The position numbers were made by a program, and so were the translations under genes. A stretch of 64,000 bases of DNA from Methylobacterium bullatum. Lineage in GTDB: Bacteria > Pseudomonadota > Alphaproteobacteria > Rhizobiales > Beijerinckiaceae. Location of the stretch: contig NZ_NKUG01000086.1 of assembly GCF_014845095.1 (NCBI RefSeq), forward strand, positions 1 to 64,000, written 5' to 3'. Below, one piece after another: positions 43,606-50,755 of the stretch (position 1 is the first letter of the stretch; the number at the start of each line of letters is the position of its first letter). Under the pieces are notes generated by a model. The model was not told the origin of the DNA and did not search any database. It saw only the letters and a list, made by a program, of their open reading frames with translations.

Positions 43606-43954
43606 GGGGGTTCGTCTCCGTATTGCGGCAGGAGGCGTCGGCCGGCCGTGACGCGGCGCATGCCGCATCGTAGCCGTGCCTGTCACGCGTCCGCTCTCGC
43701 TCGATGATGATCTTGGACTGATCTTGGTCGGCCCCCGCCGCCTCAGACAAAGCGTCACTGCGGGGACGCTTTGTTTCTAACGCTCGATCTTGAAGAGGGT
43801 CAATGAAATTCTGTTCTATAAATTCGTAGAACTAGAGAATGGATATTCTATTTTTCGTTATATAAGATAATTCAATTCTATAGTTCGACGGTATAGGAGA
43901 TTATTTATCTCGCCTGTACGGATGGATGGGAGAAGAAGAGTTGAAAAATCGTCC
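43606..43954. other. AT-rich leader between acetyltransferase and shell genes
   Basis: The 349-base gap is strongly AT-rich at 43790-43915, unlike its flanks. It holds a 10-bp hairpin (ACAAAGCGTC 43747-43756 with GACGCTTTGT 43765-43774) and three direct repeats, listed separately. No gene is supported. An internal promoter for shell and cargo is likely. Confidence 0.6.
43814..43887. promoter_or_regulatory. Three direct repeats TTCTAT-N2/3-TTCG, about 3 helical turns apart
   Basis: Copies start at 43814 (spacer AAA), 43846 (spacer TT) and 43876 (spacer AG); intervals are 32 and 30 bases. The first is also part of a GTTCTA/TAGAAC inverted pair. On the coding (minus) strand the unit reads CGAA-N2/3-ATAGAA. 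It lies about 210-280 bases before the shell start and looks like a cooperative binding array for an unknown regulator. Confidence 0.6.
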
Positions 43955-44821
43955 CTAGATCCCGTCACCGAAAAACTGGTCCATGCTGAGGGCGGGGTCC
44001 TCGGTGGGGCTGATGCGCGACACGACGCGGGCCGGCACGCCCGCGACGGTGGTGTGGGCGGGCACGTCGTGCAGCACCACGGCGGCGGCGGCGACCTTCG
44101 CGCCCTCGCCGACCCGGATATTGCCCAGCACCTTGGCGCCGACGCTGAGAAGGACCCCGCGTTCGATCTTCGGATGGCGGTCGCCGCTTTCCTTGCCGTT
44201 GCCCCCGAGGGTCACCGATTGCAGGATCGAGACATCGTCGGCGATCACCGTGGTCTCGCCGATGACGACGCCGGTGGCGTGATCGATGAACACGCCCGAT
44301 CCGATTCGCGCGGCGGGATGGATGTCGGCCCCGAACACCTCCGAGATCCGGCTCTGGATATGCAGCGCCAGGGTGGCGCGGCCCTGGTGCCAAAGCCAAT
44401 GGGCCACCCGGTAGCCCTCCAGAGAGGCCAGCCCTTTGTAGAATAGGAAGGGATCGAGATAGCGGCGGCAGGTGGGGTCGCGCTCGCGGATGGCGACGAT
44501 GTCGCGGACCGCGTGACCGCCCGCATGCGGGTCCGCCTGGAAGGCGGCGAGGCAGAGGTCGCGGGTGGACAGGCGGGAGAGATCGCCGTCGCCGAGGCGA
44601 TGGGCGAGCCGGTAGGCGAGGGCATGGATCAGGCTCGGCTGATCCAGGACCGTCGCCTGGTTGATGCCGGCATAAAGCGGCTCTTCGATCAACGCGGCTT
44701 CGGCCTCGGCGCGCATGGCACGCCAGAGGTCGGCTTCGACGGTGGTCTGGCTCACGGTGCGCAGGGGCGGACGGAGGATGTTGGTGGGAACGCTGCGCGT
44801 CGCCAGGCTGCCCGCTGTCAT
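43955..44821 (-). CDS. cysE: Serine O-acetyltransferase
   Basis: The 288-residue enzyme makes O-acetylserine, the precursor of cysteine. It has the helical N-terminal SAT domain (LWRAMRAEAEAALIEEPLYAGINQATVL, DPTCRRYLDPFLFYKGLASLEGYRVAHWLWHQGR) and the left-handed beta-helix of hexapeptide repeats (IGSGVFIDHATGVVIGETTVIADDVSILQSVTLGG). His residues in FIDHATG and in DRHPKI are at catalytic positions. Its place beside an encapsulated cysteine desulfurase is a known Family 2 cargo-operon theme and suggests supply of cysteine to the desulfurase. It lies 65 bases after a 63-residue gene on the same strand. Confidence 0.92.
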   Translation of the reverse strand: MTAGSLATRSVPTNILRPPLRTVSQTTVEADLWRAMRAEAEAALIEEPLYAGINQATVLDQPSLIHALAYRLAHRLGDGDLSRLSTRDLCLAAFQADPHAGGHAVRDIVAIRERDPTCRRYLDPFLFYKGLASLEGYRVAHWLWHQGRATLALHIQSRISEVFGADIHPAARIGSGVFIDHATGVVIGETTVIADDVSILQSVTLGGNGKESGDRHPKIERGVLLSVGAKVLGNIRVGEGAKVAAAAVVLHDVPAHTTVAGVPARVVSRISPTEDPALSMDQFFGDGI

Positions 44822-44886
44822 GATCGGTCTTCCACTCCTCGCGCCCGGCTCGCGAGAGCCTGCCTTTACCCCCGCAGACCGCGCGC

Positions 44887-45078
44887 TCAGCCGATGCGTT
44901 GGAACAGCGTCGCGATGTAGCCGACGAGCAGGCCGTGGCCCTCGAACTGGACGTTCACCGCCTCTGCCCCGTCGGGGCCGGATACGATGTCGACGATACG
45001 CCCCGTGGCGTGACGCCAGATGCCCAGCGCCTCGGCGACATCGAGTCTCGCGAACACGACCTGATCTCCGAGAACCAT
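44887..45078 (-). CDS. Small conserved-looking protein at the head of the encapsulin operon
   Basis: The 63-residue protein begins MVLGDQVVFARLDVAEALGIWRHATG and reads as a compact beta-barrel, SH3-like fold (VFARL, GRIVDIVS, AVNVQFEGHGLLVGYI). A strong ribosome site (GGAGGGAACG) precedes the ATG. It is the first gene of the minus-strand run through serine acetyltransferase, shell and cargo. I do not recognise a named family. A regulator or accessory of sulfur metabolism is possible but unproven. Confidence 0.65.
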   Translation of the reverse strand: MVLGDQVVFARLDVAEALGIWRHATGRIVDIVSGPDGAEAVNVQFEGHGLLVGYIATLFQRIG

Positions 45079-45550
45079 CGTTCCCTCCTCCGGGTATCGT
45101 TTTTCAGTGTTGGGGGATCGTCCGTGCGCCTGACGGCCAATGCCGGTCAGGACCTCACATGCCTCGAAACGCTCGTCTCATGGGTCGAACCTATGAGCTT
45201 TCGCCGAGTATCGGCATTCGTGCGAGGCGAGGCGTACACTCGGCATGCGCCGGGTGGATCGTCACGTCTGAGGGTAACAGTCCAAGGCGTAACGACACGG
45301 ATTTCCAATCCAAGCATTGCCTGCGGACAAACCTGTCTCGGGAGGCATGGTGCAGGCAGGCGGTTCTTTTTTTTGTCTCCCTGCATTGTGCATATCTTGG
45401 CTCGTTCGGGTCAACGAGAGTGATTTTCAAAGACCAGGCGCTTCCCGAAAGATCCTTCCCTCGAGTCCGGTGCGGGGAGCAGGCTTGTCCTTCCGCTTCG
45501 ATTCCCGGCCATCGGCCTCCGGGGCCGGCATCGCCGGTGTCTGACCCCGG
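45079..45550. other. Intergenic region upstream of the encapsulin operon, no supported gene
   Basis: This 472-base gap separates the 63-residue gene start from the end of the molybdopterin reductase gene. It contains a 13-base palindrome GGATT-TCC-AATCC (45299-45311) and a run of T at about 45366-45374. Open frames here lack protein character. It should carry the main promoter of the small gene-cysE-shell-cargo run. Confidence 0.5.
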
Positions 45551-46330
45551 TCAGATTCCGCTGAACCAGTTGTAGCCCTGGTCCTCCCAGTAGCCGCCGG
45601 GATAGTCGTTGGTCACGAAGACCGAGACGATGTGCTTGGGGCTCTTGAAGCCGAGCTTCGTCGGCACGCGCACCCGGAGGGGGTAGCCGTATTCGAGAGG
45701 CAGGGCGCTGCCGCCGAAATCCAGGGCCAGCACCGTCTGCGGATGGAGGGCGCTCGGCATGTCGAGGCTGCCGTAATAGCGGTCGGCGCATTTGAAGCCG
45801 ACATACTTCGCGGTGAGGTCGGCCCCGACCCGCTCCAGGAAGGCCTTCAGCGGCACGCCGCTCCACTGGCCGATCTGGCTCCAGCCCTCGATGCAGATGT
45901 GACGGGTGATCTGGCTCTCCTGCGGCAGGGCGCGCAGCTTTTGCAAGGTCCAGGGCGTCTTGTCGGCGACGAGGCCCGACACGTCGAGCTTCCAGGTCGC
46001 CTCGTCGATCTCGGGGATGTTGTCCGGCGGGTAGTAGGCGTTGAAGCGGAACGGCGTGTCGATCATGCTCGCCGGATAGGTCGGTGCCAACTTGTTCGGG
46101 TCGAACAGCCAGGCCTGGACCCGGTCGTTGGCACGCGACATCGCCCACAGCGTGCGGTCGATCAGCGTGCCGTTGGTGCCGGTGGAGAGGTCGCAGCCCG
46201 AAAGCAGCGACAGGGCGCCGAGAGACAGGCCCGAGCGCAGGAACAGGCGGCGCTCCAGCTTCACCAGTTCCGGTTGGATCTCCCGGCGAAGCGCGCGCAG
46301 GCGTTTCGCCTCGGTCTCGTCACGGCTCAT
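45551..46330 (-). CDS. Periplasmic molybdopterin oxidoreductase (MsrP/sulfite-oxidase fold)
   Basis: The 259-residue protein has a Tat-type leader (ERRLFLRSGLSLGALSLLSGC, twin arginine at 27-28) ending in a lipobox, with Cys46 as the likely lipid anchor. The catalytic domain has the molybdenum-ligand cysteine, Cys146, in HICIEGWSQIGQWSGVPL, and LEYGYPLRVRVPTKLGFKSPKHI. It belongs to the sulfite-oxidase superfamily, like MsrP (YedY), which repairs oxidised methionines in the periplasm. It is shorter than MsrP and is paired with a cytochrome b rather than a clear MsrQ. The start overlaps the cytochrome gene as ATGA. Confidence 0.87.
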   Translation of the reverse strand: MSRDETEAKRLRALRREIQPELVKLERRLFLRSGLSLGALSLLSGCDLSTGTNGTLIDRTLWAMSRANDRVQAWLFDPNKLAPTYPASMIDTPFRFNAYYPPDNIPEIDEATWKLDVSGLVADKTPWTLQKLRALPQESQITRHICIEGWSQIGQWSGVPLKAFLERVGADLTAKYVGFKCADRYYGSLDMPSALHPQTVLALDFGGSALPLEYGYPLRVRVPTKLGFKSPKHIVSVFVTNDYPGGYWEDQGYNWFSGI

Positions 46331-46974
46331 GAGCGCGTCTCCACGGGGTCGAGGGGAATGCGGGCGCGGCCTGTGACCATCGCGACGAGGGTGCGCGGCA
46401 CCAGGATGACGAGCGCGAGATGGAGCAGGATGAAGCCGACGAGGCCGGACATGGCGAGGAAATGCACGCGCCGCGCCCATTCATAGCCGCCGAACAAAGC
46501 GGCGAGTCCCTGCAACTGGACCGGTTTCCACAAAGCGAGGCCGGAGGCGACGAGGAGGATTCCGAGAAGGAACGCCACCAGATAGGCGACCCTCTGCACC
46601 GCGTTGTACTCGCCGATCCGGTGGGCGAGGCGCAGCCTGACGGCGTCGGCGGCGTCGCGCCAGAACGCCCTCGGGCTCAGCGGCAGGAACGATCTGGCGA
46701 AATGCCGTGCGAACAGGCCGTAGAGGACGTAGGCGAGGCCGTTCAGGGCGAACAACCACATGGCGGCGAAGTGCCAGGCGAGCGCCCCTCCCAGCCATCC
46801 GCCGAGGGTCGCCCATTTCGGGAAGACGAAGGGGAAAAACGGCGAGGCGTTGTAGATCGCCCAGCCGCTGAACAGCATGCAGAACACCGCGACCGCATTG
46901 ATCCAGTGGGTCACGCGCACGATGAGCGGGTGGATCACCGTGATGCGAAACTGCGTGTTCGAGGAGACGGTCAT
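46327..46974 (-). CDS. Cytochrome b/b6 membrane partner of the molybdopterin enzyme
   Basis: The 215-residue protein has four to five membrane helices with histidines for two b hemes: IVRVTHWINAVAVFCMLFSGWAI, LAWHFAAMWLFALNGLAYVLYGL, VQRVAYLVAFLLGILLVASGLAL and RVHFLAMSGLVGFILLHLALVILV. It resembles Ni,Fe-hydrogenase/formate-dehydrogenase-type cytochrome b561 subunits. It should pass electrons from quinol to the downstream molybdopterin protein, whose start codon overlaps its stop. MTVSSNTQ at 46974 has AGGA at a good distance; the frame opens at 46983. Confidence 0.88.
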   Translation of the reverse strand: MTVSSNTQFRITVIHPLIVRVTHWINAVAVFCMLFSGWAIYNASPFFPFVFPKWATLGGWLGGALAWHFAAMWLFALNGLAYVLYGLFARHFARSFLPLSPRAFWRDAADAVRLRLAHRIGEYNAVQRVAYLVAFLLGILLVASGLALWKPVQLQGLAALFGGYEWARRVHFLAMSGLVGFILLHLALVILVPRTLVAMVTGRARIPLDPVETRS

Positions 46975-47030
46975 CCAGAACATCCTATGAGCGGTGGCGT
47001 CTCGGTCCCCGCTCCCATCCGCGACCTCAT

Positions 47031-47129
47031 CCTGAGGCGCCGGAGCGAAGCGAAGGCCTCGAAGGAGATCTCCAGATATCGCTGTGCGTTCCGGAGGGCT
47101 TCTTCGAGGCCGCTTCGCGGCACCTCAGG
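47031..47129. repeat. Imperfect palindromic intergenic repeat, family C
   Basis: Left arm CCTGAGGCGCCGGAGCGAAG followed by CGAAGGCCTCGAAGGAG pairs with CTTCTTCGAGGCCGC and TTCGCGGCACCTCAGG (right arm 47099-47129). Hairpins of this CCTGAGGTGC...GGCCTCGAAG type are unlike families A and B in this window. It lies between the second paralogous periplasmic protein and the cytochrome b gene. Confidence 0.6.
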
Positions 47130-47194
47130 GGAGGTGTGTGGGTGGGGGAAGCGGTCGACGAGGCTTGTGAATGGCTTCGTCGACGTTGCCTCAT

Positions 47195-47794
47195 TCACAT
47201 CGACGGGACGGTGCCGTTGCGGCCGACGATGAGGATCACGGCGGTGGGCTTGCCGTCCGTGCCCTTCTTTGTGAAGGCCACGACCTTCGCTCCGTCGACG
47301 ACGATGGACTTGTCACCCGGATCGACCAGGGTCACCGGCACGTCGTCCGGAACATTCACCTTCTTCTCACCGCCCTGGTACTTAACCAGAAGGGTTCGCC
47401 CCTCGGTGCCGGAGATGGTGCCGATGGCGCCGTTGGTCATGGTGGAGTTGGAGCCTAGATCCCACGGGTAATGACCGTCCGCCGTGCCACGCAGGGAGGA
47501 GGCGAAGACGGTGACCTGGAGCGCCTTCTGCGAACCGTCCGGCTGCGGGATCGCCGCGGTGCCGATGTAGCTGTCGGGCTTGATGTCGGTGATCTTGCCG
47601 GTGGAGGCCGCCAGCACCTTCACGTCGGGTGCCATGCTGACCGTCAGTGCCTCGCCCACGCGCGGCTTGATCGTCACGGCCGTGCCGTCGACCTTCTCGA
47701 TGGTGCCGCGATAGCGCGTGATGTCGTCGGCCTGGGCGGCGGTGGCCGTCACGGCGAGGGTCAGGGTGAGCGTCGTCAGGAAGGATTTCAGCAT
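47195..47794 (-). CDS. Periplasmic protein of unknown function, paralog 2
   Basis: The 199-residue protein has a signal peptide (MLKSFLTTLTLTLAVTATAAQADD) and an all-beta mature part of repeated short strands: YRGTIEKVDGTAVTIKPRVGEALTVSMAPDVKVLAA, DSYIGTAAIPQPDGSQKALQVTVFA, LRGTADGHYPWDL and a C-terminus ending GRNGTVPSM. The first segment is similar to the OB-like pattern of DUF5666 proteins. It is a clear paralog of the gene just upstream (same order of blocks and same end). It lies upstream of cytochrome b and the molybdopterin reductase on the same strand, 220 bases away across a repeat. Confidence 0.7.
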   Translation of the reverse strand: MLKSFLTTLTLTLAVTATAAQADDITRYRGTIEKVDGTAVTIKPRVGEALTVSMAPDVKVLAASTGKITDIKPDSYIGTAAIPQPDGSQKALQVTVFASSLRGTADGHYPWDLGSNSTMTNGAIGTISGTEGRTLLVKYQGGEKKVNVPDDVPVTLVDPGDKSIVVDGAKVVAFTKKGTDGKPTAVILIVGRNGTVPSM

Positions 47795-47906
47795 GGCGGT
47801 TCCTCGATGGTTCGGCGTCGTTGTGGTCGGGGCGGAGTGATAGAATCCGGCCCCGGTGCCGGGGCTGCGCCGCCGCCCCGGAAGGGTGTGTTCGCGGGGC
47901 TGCCGC

Positions 47907-48512
47907 CTACATGGGCGGGACGGTGCCGTTCTCGCCGACGATCATCCTGTCGGCGACCATCGTGCCGGCGGCATCCGCCTTGGTGATCGCCACCACGCGG
48001 GCGCCGACCTTGATGACGGATGTGTCGGAGGGGTTGAGGGAGACGATCGGCACGTCCTCGGGGACCGTGATGGTCTTCTCGCCGCCCTTGTAGGTCACGG
48101 TGATCGTGCGGCCGGTCGTGCCCGCGAGGGCGCCCACGGCGCCGTTCGTCATCGTGTTCTCCTTCTCGAGGTCCCACGGATAATGGCCGTCGCCCGTGCC
48201 GCGCATGCTCGGGGCGAAGACGGCGACTTCGAGGGCCTTGAGGGTGCCATCGGCCTGGGGCGTCGCGGCTGTGCCGACGTAGCTGTCGGGCTTGATGTCG
48301 CCGATCTCGGCCTTGCTGGCGGCGGCCACCCTCATCGCATCGGCGAACTTCACCGAGACGGCCTGACCGATGCGGGGCTTGATCGTGACGTGATCGGCCG
48401 CGACGGATTCGATCGTTCCGCGCACGCGGACCAGTGGAGAATCGGCCAGGACGGGCAGGCCGGAGGACAGGCCGACGCACAGGGTGGCGGCCGCGATGAT
48501 CCGTCGTGTCAT
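47907..48512 (-). CDS. Periplasmic protein of unknown function, paralog 1
   Basis: The 201-residue protein has a signal peptide (MTRRIIAAATLCVGLSSGLPVLAD). It has the same block order as its downstream paralog: VRGTIESVAADHVTIKPRIGQAVSVKF, DSYVGTAATPQADGTLKALEVAVFAPSMRGTGDGHYPWDL, KGGEKTITVPEDVPIVSLNPSDTSVIKVGARV, ending GENGTVPPM. The two genes are 112 bases apart and arose by tandem duplication. ATG 48512 is chosen because it starts the signal peptide; the frame opens 39 residues earlier. Function unknown. Confidence 0.7.
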   Translation of the reverse strand: MTRRIIAAATLCVGLSSGLPVLADSPLVRVRGTIESVAADHVTIKPRIGQAVSVKFADAMRVAAASKAEIGDIKPDSYVGTAATPQADGTLKALEVAVFAPSMRGTGDGHYPWDLEKENTMTNGAVGALAGTTGRTITVTYKGGEKTITVPEDVPIVSLNPSDTSVIKVGARVVAITKADAAGTMVADRMIVGENGTVPPM

Positions 48513-48655
48513 GGAATGCCTTGCGCTGGAGCGATCCCGGCTGTCGGGACCCTCGCCGGACGCTTCCGCCTGCACGGCGGGAAGCGCTCGGACAACGCGC
48601 GATGTGGCATCGGGTTCGTATGCGCACAAATCAATTGCGCGCTATCATGGACCCG

Positions 48656-49516
48656 TCAGTGGGCCATCAGCATCGGCATGGTGGCATGGGCCAGCACGTG
48701 ACTGGTGGCGCCTCCGAAGATCATCTGGCGCAGGCGGCTCTGGGTATAGGCACCCTTGATCAGGAGATCGCAGCCGAATTCCTGCGCCTCGTTGAGGAAG
48801 ACCTCGCCGGGTGTGCGCCGGCCTTCGGTGAAGGCCTTGTGGTCCGCGAAGATGCCTTCGCAGGCGAGCGCTCTGGCCAGATCCTCCGCGCTCGGCCCCG
48901 GCACCATGCCGCCCTCCGCGCTGACGACGCGGATACGCGAGGCCTTGCGCAGGAAGGGCATGGCGAAGGCCACGGCCCGCGCGGTCTCGCTCGACCCGTT
49001 CCAGGCGATCAGGATCGCCTCGCCGAGGCTCGTCGGAGGAGTGGGGGGCGCCAGCAGGATCGGCCGGCCGCTCTCGAACAGGGCCGTCTCGAACGTGGTC
49101 ATGCGCGGGGCGCCATCCCCGGACCCGGGCCGGCCCACCACGGTGGCGGTGAACAGGCGGGCGTAATGTCCGAGGAAGGCGTCGCCCGCCGGCACGTCCG
49201 GGCGCCAGCGGTAGCGGGTTCCGGCGGCGGCCACGAATTCGGGGGTGCACGGCCCTTCCGTGGCGACGGGAATGCCGGCGCCGGCGAGGAAATCGACGAA
49301 GCGCTTGCCGGCATCCTCGGCCTCGGCCTTGTCGGCCTCCTCGTCGCGCAGCCACGTCATGCCGCCGACCATGTCCACCGGAACGTATTCGGCGAGGGCC
49401 GGACGCAGGGAGACGCCTTCGATCAGGCTGCCGAAGCGGCGTCCCACCAGGAGCGTGGTCGCGAAGACGGAGGGCAGCGCGTCATGGAGCGCCACCGGAA
49501 CGAGCAGGGTCTTCAT
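48656..49516 (-). CDS. Universal stress protein (two UspA domains)
   Basis: The 286-residue protein begins KTLLVPVALHDALPSVFATTLLVGRRFGS and has a second half EAILIAWNGSSETARAVAFAMPFLRKASRIRVVSAEGG, which are the first strands of two UspA-type folds. The second half ends GCDLLIKGAYTQSRLRQMIFGGATSHVLAHATMPMLMAH, where GGATSHVL resembles the ATP-loop G-x9-G-(S/T) motif. Tandem USP proteins are common in alphaproteobacteria and help survival under stress. No ribosome site is strong. It is monocistronic, 143 bases before the paralog pair on the same strand. Confidence 0.87.
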   Translation of the reverse strand: MKTLLVPVALHDALPSVFATTLLVGRRFGSLIEGVSLRPALAEYVPVDMVGGMTWLRDEEADKAEAEDAGKRFVDFLAGAGIPVATEGPCTPEFVAAAGTRYRWRPDVPAGDAFLGHYARLFTATVVGRPGSGDGAPRMTTFETALFESGRPILLAPPTPPTSLGEAILIAWNGSSETARAVAFAMPFLRKASRIRVVSAEGGMVPGPSAEDLARALACEGIFADHKAFTEGRRTPGEVFLNEAQEFGCDLLIKGAYTQSRLRQMIFGGATSHVLAHATMPMLMAH

Positions 49517-49765
49517 CGCCGGGAGCCTCCATCCACATCATCGCCGCCGACGGGCAGGCTAGTGCGGTTTCGCGTTCCCGAAAACTCCGGCTCGTCGTCA
49601 ACCCACGCTTTTCTGCGGCCTTCGCGGGTCACGCCGTGAATCCGTGCCTACGAGGAGCCGGCGAGGCTAAAACGACAGGTGAAGCTTGGCTATAGAGCCG
49701 TGCCGATCATCGCCGTGATCCGGACGATATCAGTAGAATGGCCCGCATGACGATGACATTCTTCG

Positions 49766-49790
49766 GGAACCCAATGGAGGGGCTGTCGTT
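49766..49790 (+). promoter_or_regulatory. EcfG (general stress response) type promoter
   Basis: GGAAC (49766-49770) and CGTT (49787-49790) are separated by exactly 16 bases, matching the GGAAC-N16/17-CGTT consensus of the alphaproteobacterial EcfG/PhyR regulon. It lies about 100 bases before the DUF4142 gene start. The remaining part of the gap 49517-49888 shows no gene. Confidence 0.65.
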
Positions 49791-49888
49791 GTCCGGCAAA
49801 CGTGGCGTTGTCGGATACGCCGATCCACAGAGATGTGGTCCGGTACGCCGCCTTTGCGTTTTCAAGATCATATCCAGAGGTCAGAATC

Positions 49889-50587
49889 ATGAATAATTAC
49901 GTTGCGCTGTCCGCCATTGCCGTCGTCATGGCGACCCCCGCCGCCGCCCAGACCATGTCCGGCGATTTCCGGCTCCAGGCGATGCAGGCCAATGCGTTCG
50001 AGGTCCAGTCGAGCCAGATCGCGCTGTCGAAGAGCCGCAATCCGCAGGTCATCCGCTTCGCCCGTGACGCCGTGCGTGACCACCGGGCCGCGAACGTGGC
50101 CCTGGCCGGCGGCGAGCGGACCTATGCCGGCAACGGTGGTCCCGGCGGCCTGATCGGCGCGCCCTTGGCGATTGCCGGCGGCGCGGTGGGCGCGGCCACG
50201 GGTGCCGCCACGGGCGTCGTGGCCGGTACGCTCAGCGGCGGCCCTGTCGGCGCCGTCGAGGGGATCGGCAGCGGCGCGAGCCGTGGCGCCGCCGCCGGCA
50301 GCCAGGCCTTCAACGGCGATGTCGACACCACCGCCGGCACCACCATGGTCCCGGTCGATCCGCAGCAGCAGGCCATGCTCTCCGAGCTCGCCGCCGCTCC
50401 GGCCGGCCCGCGCTTCGACCGTCTCTACGGCCAGATCCAGGTGCGGTCGCACGAGGCGGCCATCGGCATGTACCAGTCCTACGCGCAGACCGGCACGAAC
50501 CCGGCCCTGCGCGCCCATGCCGAGCAGGCGCTGCCGGTGCTCCAGCAGCATTACCAGATGGCGCAGCGCCTCCCCAGCGCCCGCTAA
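49889..50587 (+). CDS. DUF4142 exported protein interrupted by a glycine-zipper segment
   Basis: The 232-residue protein has a signal peptide (MNNYVALSAIAVVMATPAAAQ). The ferritin-like DUF4142 helices appear in two pieces: FRLQAMQANAFEVQSSQIALSKSRNPQVIRFARDAVRDHRAAN (about 25-72) and GQIQVRSHEAAIGMYQSYAQTGTNPALRAHAEQALPVLQQHYQMAQ (about 180-227). Between them lies a Gly/Ala-rich stretch with GxxxG spacing (GGAVGAATGAATGVVAGTLSG), like glycine-zipper membrane segments. A CAGAGG ribosome site precedes ATG 49889. The EcfG-type promoter upstream and frequent induction of DUF4142 genes under stress suggest a general-stress envelope protein. Confidence 0.75.
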   Translation: MNNYVALSAIAVVMATPAAAQTMSGDFRLQAMQANAFEVQSSQIALSKSRNPQVIRFARDAVRDHRAANVALAGGERTYAGNGGPGGLIGAPLAIAGGAVGAATGAATGVVAGTLSGGPVGAVEGIGSGASRGAAAGSQAFNGDVDTTAGTTMVPVDPQQQAMLSELAAAPAGPRFDRLYGQIQVRSHEAAIGMYQSYAQTGTNPALRAHAEQALPVLQQHYQMAQRLPSAR

Positions 50588-50642
50588 GGGGTTGAAACCC
50601 ACCGCCGGTCGATGGGCCGGCGGTGGAACGGATGCACTAAAA

Positions 50643-50677
50643 AACGCCGGGCCGATGAGGCCCGGCGTTATGTTTTT
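50643..50677. terminator. Bidirectional rho-independent terminator
   Basis: A perfect 11-bp stem (50643-50653 with 50659-50669) with a GATGA loop is followed by ATGTTTTT on the plus strand and preceded by a run of A that gives a T-run on the minus strand. It serves the DUF4142 gene and probably the convergent carbonic anhydrase gene. A further hairpin, CCCCCGTATCC/GGATACGGGGG, lies just beyond, at about 50707-50732. Confidence 0.85.
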
Positions 50678-50755
50678 GCGTGCATCTCACCGGATCGGGT
50701 GATGGCCCCCGTATCCGGCAGGATACGGGGGCTCAGGATATGTGGGCCGATGCGA

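Noticed and set aside
43790-43915. AT-rich patch with three ~30-base-spaced repeats considered as iterons of a replication origin
   Set aside because: No replication initiator, partition gene or DnaA boxes nearby, and it sits inside an operon leader; a regulator-binding array is simpler.
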